A DNA stretch of 64,000 nt from Bisporella sp. PMI_857 (Eukaryota; Ascomycota; Leotiomycetes; Helotiales; Helotiaceae). The position numbers and the translations under genes are program-made. A model generated the notes under the pieces. That model ran no database searches. It was not told the DNA's origin and worked only from the letters and a program-made list of their open reading frames with translations. Positions 58,735-64,000 of the stretch are shown here, piece by piece. Position 1 is the stretch's first letter. Every line of letters starts with the position of its first letter. Where the stretch lies: positions 434,001 through 498,000 of the forward strand of contig JAJSPD010000029.1 of NCBI GenBank assembly GCA_021307315.1, read 5' to 3'.

Positions 58735-61539
58735 CTAATGAAGCGTGAATATCTGTAACTGAGGCTTCCCTTCTATGGCATCGCCCATCATGTAGTCGGG
58801 GACGTATGCTTCGCCGACAACGAGGAAATGCTCGTCCACGGGGTGCAAAATAATTGGCATGGGACAACCCAAGATCACGCAGAGCAAATCACCCTCCGTG
58901 GCTTCATTTGGACACAGGCCAATGTTGGAGCCTCCCAGGGAACTCGGCCCGGAATCTTTGAAGTAAAAGAGCCTCCTGCCCACACAGAATTGGTATGTAG
59001 TCCGCAAAAACTGCTTTTCCAGCTCGGAGAGCGCTGAGTCAACGGGTCCAGGCAGAAGCGATGTTGATTCCCAGCGGGACCAGTCGGCATCAGTCACCGG
59101 CCAAGTGTGCTCAGGTTTGTTGGTGTTTAGCATTGAATAAAACTTTCTGAGCCAGCTGTTGACTCCACCTCTACGCCATGGACGGGAATAATCCAATGTT
59201 GACTTTCGCCAACCTAGAAACAACTTCATAATGTCTTTCAGTCTCATCTGTGCCACCTCAAACCGTTCGGCACAGTACTCGAGCGAGGATATACCAAGCC
59301 CAGTTACATTTAAGCGGGTACCATCACCTGAGAATCCAAATTCCGCCTTTGCGTTCCCAGATGCCTTGGAATGCGGGTGTGTGCTCATCAAGGAGAAGGC
59401 GGTCCTTCTGTGAACGTTCCAATCCGGGACCCAGGAAGGGAGAAACGGCTGCCGCGCCCTGTAAGTCTTGGTAACTGCGTGTGGCCCGGCTTCTGTCACC
59501 AAACAAAGAACGTCCAGCCGCCCCGTCTCCTCGACGATTGCCCTGGTAGCTCCACGGTAGACTTCGCTGGTGGACTGGCTGTAGTCTACTTCCAGTCCGG
59601 GGTGAGTACTATTTCTGAGGGAGGAGATACCCAGCAACGCGTAAATTCTGTCTTTCGGATCTGAGCACTCCGATGACCAATGAGATCTTAGGAGTTCCTC
59701 CAAAGGCATGCCTGTCGAAGTGGGCTTCCTCCATGACGATTGACCGCCGCCACTCAACAATTGGTTCACTATTCGGAGATATCGCGGTGTGGCAGGGTGT
59801 CTCTCTTGAATTAGTACCTCAACTGCTTCGAGAATAATGTTGTGTATTTTCCCCAGAATCTCGTAGCCAACCGTCAGTGAGCCGCAGTGCACTACCAGAT
59901 CTTTGGCGCACATCACCTCTTGTACGATCCAGAGACGATTCCAGTATGGCCGATTCAAAAGTAGCTCGCCTATGCCGTTAAGCATTGCAGTGAGATCACT
60001 TGGGGCCGTCCTAAGAACGTCCGCGGCATGTTCCTTCGGGGACGGATGCACTTCTAGTGCTTTGAGAAACCCCACCCCTGCCTTGGTATCTTTAGCTTCT
60101 TCACCAAGCCACACAATGACCCGTCTCGCATTGGAATAGATCTCTCTCATCAGCTGCACCTGTTTGCTTCGCTCCTTTGGATCTTCCTGATTGATGCAAA
60201 TCGCGTCAATCCAGATCAGTCTATCTTCGGTGGATGAGCGAAGTTGCACCAACGCGCCTTGAAGGTTTGGCGTGATATCAATACAGTGACCATTCAGGGT
60301 CAGTTTGCCGACACTCTGGTCTTTCCCCCACACATACGACAGAGCCTCGTACGATGGGAGTGCATCCAGCGAAGTTCGTAGGAGAGTCGCCTCCAAGGGA
60401 TCGCTGAGACTCCCTTTCGTGATGTAGGCTATCCGTATCTGGCGGGAATCGAGACTCAAGGGGCGATATATGATGTTCGAGGCATCTGAAACTTTGCACT
60501 CCCGGTTGGGAAACTCTCGCATTAACGTATCCAAGTGCGAGCTCAGATCGATGACCATTTGGTCATCTGCAGGAAAACGCTTCTTCTGCTTCTCGAGAAC
60601 TTGCTCCGTTGTTTCTATCGCCTCTTTCCACATTTTCCTTTGGATATATGTTGGTATCAGACCCAGTAAGGCGTCGAGGGTCTGCTCGTGATCCTCCCCG
60701 TGTGTTTTCTTGGCAGTATTAAGGATGAGGAGCTGGATTGTGAGATTGTCCGTGTGGCTCTTAAGCTCTAAGTAGGCGTGTGCTAGCTGTCGAGCTATGC
60801 TCATGGTCATAGGATGACTATCGCCCATGGTCCGCCGCCGAATGCTTAAAACAGGTTCCAGCAACAAGACTGCGTCTTTCCATCTCTTTTGACCAAAGTA
60901 GACACCCGAAAGGTTTACTCTGGATCTTACGGTGTCTGGGTCGTCGTAAGAGAGAGTATCCTCGCGGATCCGCAGAATCTCTAGGAGAAGCTCTTCGGCC
61001 TTAGTAAGATCACCATTGGATGTATATACAGAAGCTAGATTGGACATGGCTCTGAGTCTCGCTGGGTCGGAAGGCGCAAGGCCTGCTTTGCACATGTCGA
61101 CGACATGTTGACCGAGCTGTACTGCCTCTGAGGATCGACCCGATTGGTGGAGGTTCGCGACCTTACCAGCAAGGCTTGCGAGAGTGTCTGGGTGGCTTGC
61201 TCCCTGTGTCTTGATTCTGAGTGCAATGGCGGTATCGAGGAGATCTCCACCGCCCAGTTGTCCCTCTGCGTTGAATCGCAGCGAGCCGAGGGTGTCCATC
61301 GACTCAATGGTCCGTTTGTCTGCGAAGCCATGAAGAGCCACTAACACAAGCAACCGTTGAGTTTCGAGAGTCTCAGCTTCTTTGAAGCGACCTTCTTTGT
61401 AAAGCACTTGGGTTCGTTGATACTTAATGTCTAGATCCTGCTTCAGCGACGGCGAATCCTTGTCGATTCGCGCTAGGTCCACCTGTTTCTTGAGCTCTCG
61501 AAGTGTTGCCTCCACCTCGTCAAGCGAAATGAAATCCAT
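58735..61539 (-). CDS. TPR-HET protein (heterokaryon-incompatibility domain fused to N-terminal TPRs)
   Basis: Predicted fungal self/non-self or innate-immunity-type protein. Intronless, 934 residues from Met 61539 (MDFISLDEVEATLRELKKQV); an open extension 103 codons further upstream has presequence-like, low-homology content and is less likely. Residues about 40-340 are tetratricopeptide repeats of the TPR_12/kinesin-light-chain style (MSNLASVYTSNGDLTKAEEL, VNLSGVYFGQKRWKDAVLLL, with HP-x-T between units). The HET domain begins near IIYRPLSLDSRQIRI (about 356) and shows YEALSYVWG (397-405), IWIDAICINQEDPKERSKQV, VIVWLGE and LWIVQEVM, then DPKDRIYALLGI. The C-terminal ~300 residues resemble the usual HET-protein tail. 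There is no NACHT, NB-ARC or WD40 part, and the TPRs precede HET instead of following a nucleotide-binding domain. Confidence 0.88.
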   Translation of the reverse strand: MDFISLDEVEATLRELKKQVDLARIDKDSPSLKQDLDIKYQRTQVLYKEGRFKEAETLETQRLLVLVALHGFADKRTIESMDTLGSLRFNAEGQLGGGDLLDTAIALRIKTQGASHPDTLASLAGKVANLHQSGRSSEAVQLGQHVVDMCKAGLAPSDPARLRAMSNLASVYTSNGDLTKAEELLLEILRIREDTLSYDDPDTVRSRVNLSGVYFGQKRWKDAVLLLEPVLSIRRRTMGDSHPMTMSIARQLAHAYLELKSHTDNLTIQLLILNTAKKTHGEDHEQTLDALLGLIPTYIQRKMWKEAIETTEQVLEKQKKRFPADDQMVIDLSSHLDTLMREFPNRECKVSDASNIIYRPLSLDSRQIRIAYITKGSLSDPLEATLLRTSLDALPSYEALSYVWGKDQSVGKLTLNGHCIDITPNLQGALVQLRSSTEDRLIWIDAICINQEDPKERSKQVQLMREIYSNARRVIVWLGEEAKDTKAGVGFLKALEVHPSPKEHAADVLRTAPSDLTAMLNGIGELLLNRPYWNRLWIVQEVMCAKDLVVHCGSLTVGYEILGKIHNIILEAVEVLIQERHPATPRYLRIVNQLLSGGGQSSWRKPTSTGMPLEELLRSHWSSECSDPKDRIYALLGISSLRNSTHPGLEVDYSQSTSEVYRGATRAIVEETGRLDVLCLVTEAGPHAVTKTYRARQPFLPSWVPDWNVHRRTAFSLMSTHPHSKASGNAKAEFGFSGDGTRLNVTGLGISSLEYCAERFEVAQMRLKDIMKLFLGWRKSTLDYSRPWRRGGVNSWLRKFYSMLNTNKPEHTWPVTDADWSRWESTSLLPGPVDSALSELEKQFLRTTYQFCVGRRLFYFKDSGPSSLGGSNIGLCPNEATEGDLLCVILGCPMPIILHPVDEHFLVVGEAYVPDYMMGDAIEGKPQLQIFTLH

Positions 61540-63095
61540 TCTAGCTTTATCCAGACTAATTTGACAACATTCGGTTGGTCGCCTTGGAGGATGAACGCAA
61601 GTTCCTTTGTCTGGCTGCCTGCAGTTTCTGACTGTCTTGCGTATTGCGGATATATGGGTCGCACCGACTCCATCACCTATCGTCGGATGTGGAGTTTTTG
61701 GTAGGGGATTGTGATACCTCTCTTGAGGAATGGCTGAACCCCGCTTTTCTCTAGCCAGCGGCAACCTACAGTTCTTGGCAGCCCAGTTTGTTCGGACATA
61801 CAACAGAGATCTTTCCACATCCACAACCCTTGATCCTCCCTCAAACACCGGCTCGCCAAAGCGCGCTACAAGTCTATTGCGTACGCACGATGGAAAACAG
61901 GCTCAATTCTCTAAGCCCATAAATACCCCTACCGCAAATATTGTCCACCTGTTCTCGCTACCGAAGACACAAACAGACCACATCGCAATCGTCAGCCTAC
62001 TAAAAACGCCTTAAATATCGATTAATGTGATTTAAGAAGTAGTTAATTCAACGTCAAACTTATAAACGTATTTTGTTGTCTCTGTGCAAAATTTGAATTA
62101 CCCTCCGTGACTTCGTTCCTCAAGGCTCCACTGGCGACCAGAGCCCGGCACCGGTTGCGCATCCTATCCATCTTCAGATACTCTGAGAAAAGGTATTCTA
62201 CCATGGTTGAAAATATTCTTTCCTCTAAAGAACACAACGAGGCAGGAGTGAGGTGTGCCATGCCTCTACCTCAGAATACATGGGCTAAAGCAAAACAGGC
62301 TATACATCCAGCAATGGATATGCCAATATCAAGCTGGCTTCCTTCTTCATCCAAAGATTCCGATCAACCAAGAGGACCTTAAAATTCTCGATGCGGCTCG
62401 TGGAATCTGGGTTGGGCTTCAATGCTTGGCATTCTAGCACAGCTAACCACTTACAGGATATGGCTTGTAGACCAAGCGCAACACTCGGGCATGACTGTCT
62501 ACAGACCTTTATTAATCATACCTTGAGATTGCGCAATGTTCATTGGCAGAGATGTGTTAGATTAACGGTGGTTGTTTCTGTTACCCATGAGGCTGAGTTG
62601 ATTGCCTCGCAGGGCAGACCCGTAGGCACAACCGCCTTGTCCATGTCATACTTGGAGGCAGAGAGGTCAACGGAACGACGTAAAATATGATTTCAGCATC
62701 GCGGCAAGTCAGTTTACAGTTACTCGGTTCAAATGACTGATAACATCAAGCCATTTCCTTGGATTTCGATTGGAGCGTAAGCTGGAGGGTAAACGCCAAG
62801 ACGGGTTCCATTGAAGGACGCATTCTACTGTGAAGCCCATAAAAGCCTTACCTTACTTGACAGATAAACATAATATCTTTGGACTGTAGACTACTAAGTC
62901 GCGATCTCTATTTGACGATCCCAATTCGAACTAGATTTTGAGGGCACAGCTCGACCAATGAGAAGGTGGAGTTCTTGAGGCTGAATATATGACCACATGA
63001 CATTCTCGCTATATAGTCAAAGGTATTCTCTCGAGGCTCGCTCAATCCTCTCTGTGGTTTAGAATGTTTAGTTGCCCAGAAGTAAGGTCTGCTCC
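61540..63095. other. Divergent region between TPR-HET and DUF6594 genes
   Basis: Carries both promoters. Plus-strand frames at 62107-62690 open with non-ATG codons or show no family motif. No repeat recognised. Confidence 0.45.
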
Positions 63096-64000
63096 ATGGA
63101 TGAACAATCACTATCTCCCATTGAAGGCTATCCGAAGCTAGGATGCCATATGGGAACGTATCCTGAATGTGCTATATACCGTCGATTCGGCAGCCTCAAC
63201 TCCCAAAATCTGCTCTACTACCAAGCCGAGCTAACACATCTCGAGCGGAAACTTCGTCGTTTAGAAGCTGCCGATCTCGCATCTGCCGAAGGGAACCGTT
63301 CCAAATATTCGAAAGACTGGTATTGGCTAGATAACTCTGTATTTGAGGGCAACAGTGAGCAATTGGAAACTGTCCACGTGATTCGTAGCAAGTTGAAAGA
63401 GTACAGTCGGTTTCCCTGAAATCCATACCTGATAGTAACGCTGACAATTGACAAAAATAGATGATGCAGTTATCCAGCAATCTATCATCAGCCGCCTTGC
63501 CGACCCAAATGAATCAACTCTCCGATCCCTACAAGACTGGCTAGAGCGCCCAAAAATGGGGAATCTTGCTCTCCTTGGAAGGGATCGAGATACCTGGGGA
63601 GCTTCTGATGAGCCCCTACGTAATAATATGGATCTCTTTGCTATTGGGTCGGGTAGGGAAAACAATGTATTTTCTACGTGGTTCAGCCGAAAGTTCATCC
63701 GCTGGTTTCATCACGCTCTCTGGCACCGAACCAAGAAAGCAGATGATATAGAATCCGGAATCTTCTCGTACAAAGATACAACCTTGCAAAGATACACACT
63801 ACATATCACGACCATAATTGCTTGCTCGCTTCCAATACTGGCTATTGTGGTTCTATATTATGTTGATTCGATGGATGCTCGGCTGGGCCTCGTTGCGCTT
63901 TTTACCGTCGTATTTGCGGCTTGCCTGTCAATTTTTACACACACCACGAGGGTTGAGATATTTATCGCTACTTCAACGTGCGTTCTTTCTTCTGCGGTTT
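63096..64000 (+). CDS. DUF6594 membrane protein, 3' end beyond the window
   Basis: Fungal-specific membrane protein family of unknown function. Exons 63096-63405 and 63461 to beyond 64000 (55-nt intron, GTCGGT...AAATAG, branch CTGAC); the visible part is 283 residues. It opens MDEQSLSPIEGYPKLGCHMG and carries the family hallmarks: IYRRFGSLNSQNLLYYQAEL, LERKLRRLE, WYWLDNS, the helix KLKEYNDAVIQQSII, LQDWLERPKMGNLALLGRD with DTWG, and FSYKDTTLQRYTLHITTIIA. The C-terminal hydrophobic segments start at about residue 228 (IIACSLPILAIVVLYYV) and a second follows (LVALFTVVFAACLSIF); a third is expected outside the window. The first ATG is chosen because the IEGYPKL motif follows directly. Divergent neighbour of the TPR-HET gene. 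Confidence 0.88.

Noticed and set aside
61540..61848. 103-codon N-terminal extension of the TPR-HET protein
   Set aside because: In frame but unlike the following protein in composition; the Met at 61539 starts a regular helical N terminus, so the shorter form is preferred.

Overview
The window is nuclear DNA from a filamentous ascomycete (Pezizomycotina). The evidence is short introns (about 50-65 nt) with GTATGT/GTAAGT-type donors and CTAAC/CTGAC branch sites, a NoxA-type NADPH oxidase, a HET-domain gene, a DUF6594 membrane protein, Zn2Cys6 and C2H2 regulators, and wide AT-rich spacers holding transposon fossils. A leotiomycete (Helotiales-like) host is my best guess, but it is inference.

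Layout. 0-10 kb is a housekeeping block: flap endonuclease 1 (FEN1, cut by the left edge), a mitochondrial glutaryl-CoA dehydrogenase reading away from it, a Ubc4-type ubiquitin-conjugating enzyme and NoxA. 10-15 kb holds one hypothetical gene, an intact hAT-type MITE with an 8-bp target duplication, and a degenerate ~75-bp tandem repeat. 15-27.6 kb carries four genes on the minus strand: a SET/MYND (SMYD-like) protein, a GH128 wall glucanase, trehalose-6-phosphate phosphatase (TPS2) and a small C2H2 factor. 28-32 kb is decayed and includes a frameshifted family-2 glycosyltransferase relic. 32.2-33.5 kb is a secreted CE1 esterase with a C-terminal CBM1. A C2H2 regulator at 38.5-40.8 kb sits between gene-free stretches of about 5.0 and 3.7 kb.

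44.5-53.4 kb is the most unusual region: a Zn2Cys6 regulator with a one-base frameshift in an A8 run, followed by an array of NmrA/isoflavone-reductase-like genes (three intact, one fossil). The fossil is interrupted by a 173-bp pogo-type MITE with a TA target duplication, and the C-terminal end of a pogo/Fot1 transposase lies just beyond the array. 54.3 kb holds a small secreted Cys-rich protein whose start codon I cannot find. 58.7-61.5 kb is a TPR-HET protein, an uncommon architecture for a heterokaryon-incompatibility-type gene, and the right edge holds a DUF6594 membrane protein cut by the window.

The housekeeping genes act independently. The only stretch that looks like a module is the Zn2Cys6-NmrA array: NmrA-type proteins are NAD(P)-binding, often redox-sensing, and a linked regulator with several diverged copies suggests a small stress or secondary-metabolism cluster now decaying through indels and MITE insertion. 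That interpretation is inference. Exon boundaries were placed by hand from splice signals and reading-frame continuity, without transcripts or database searches.
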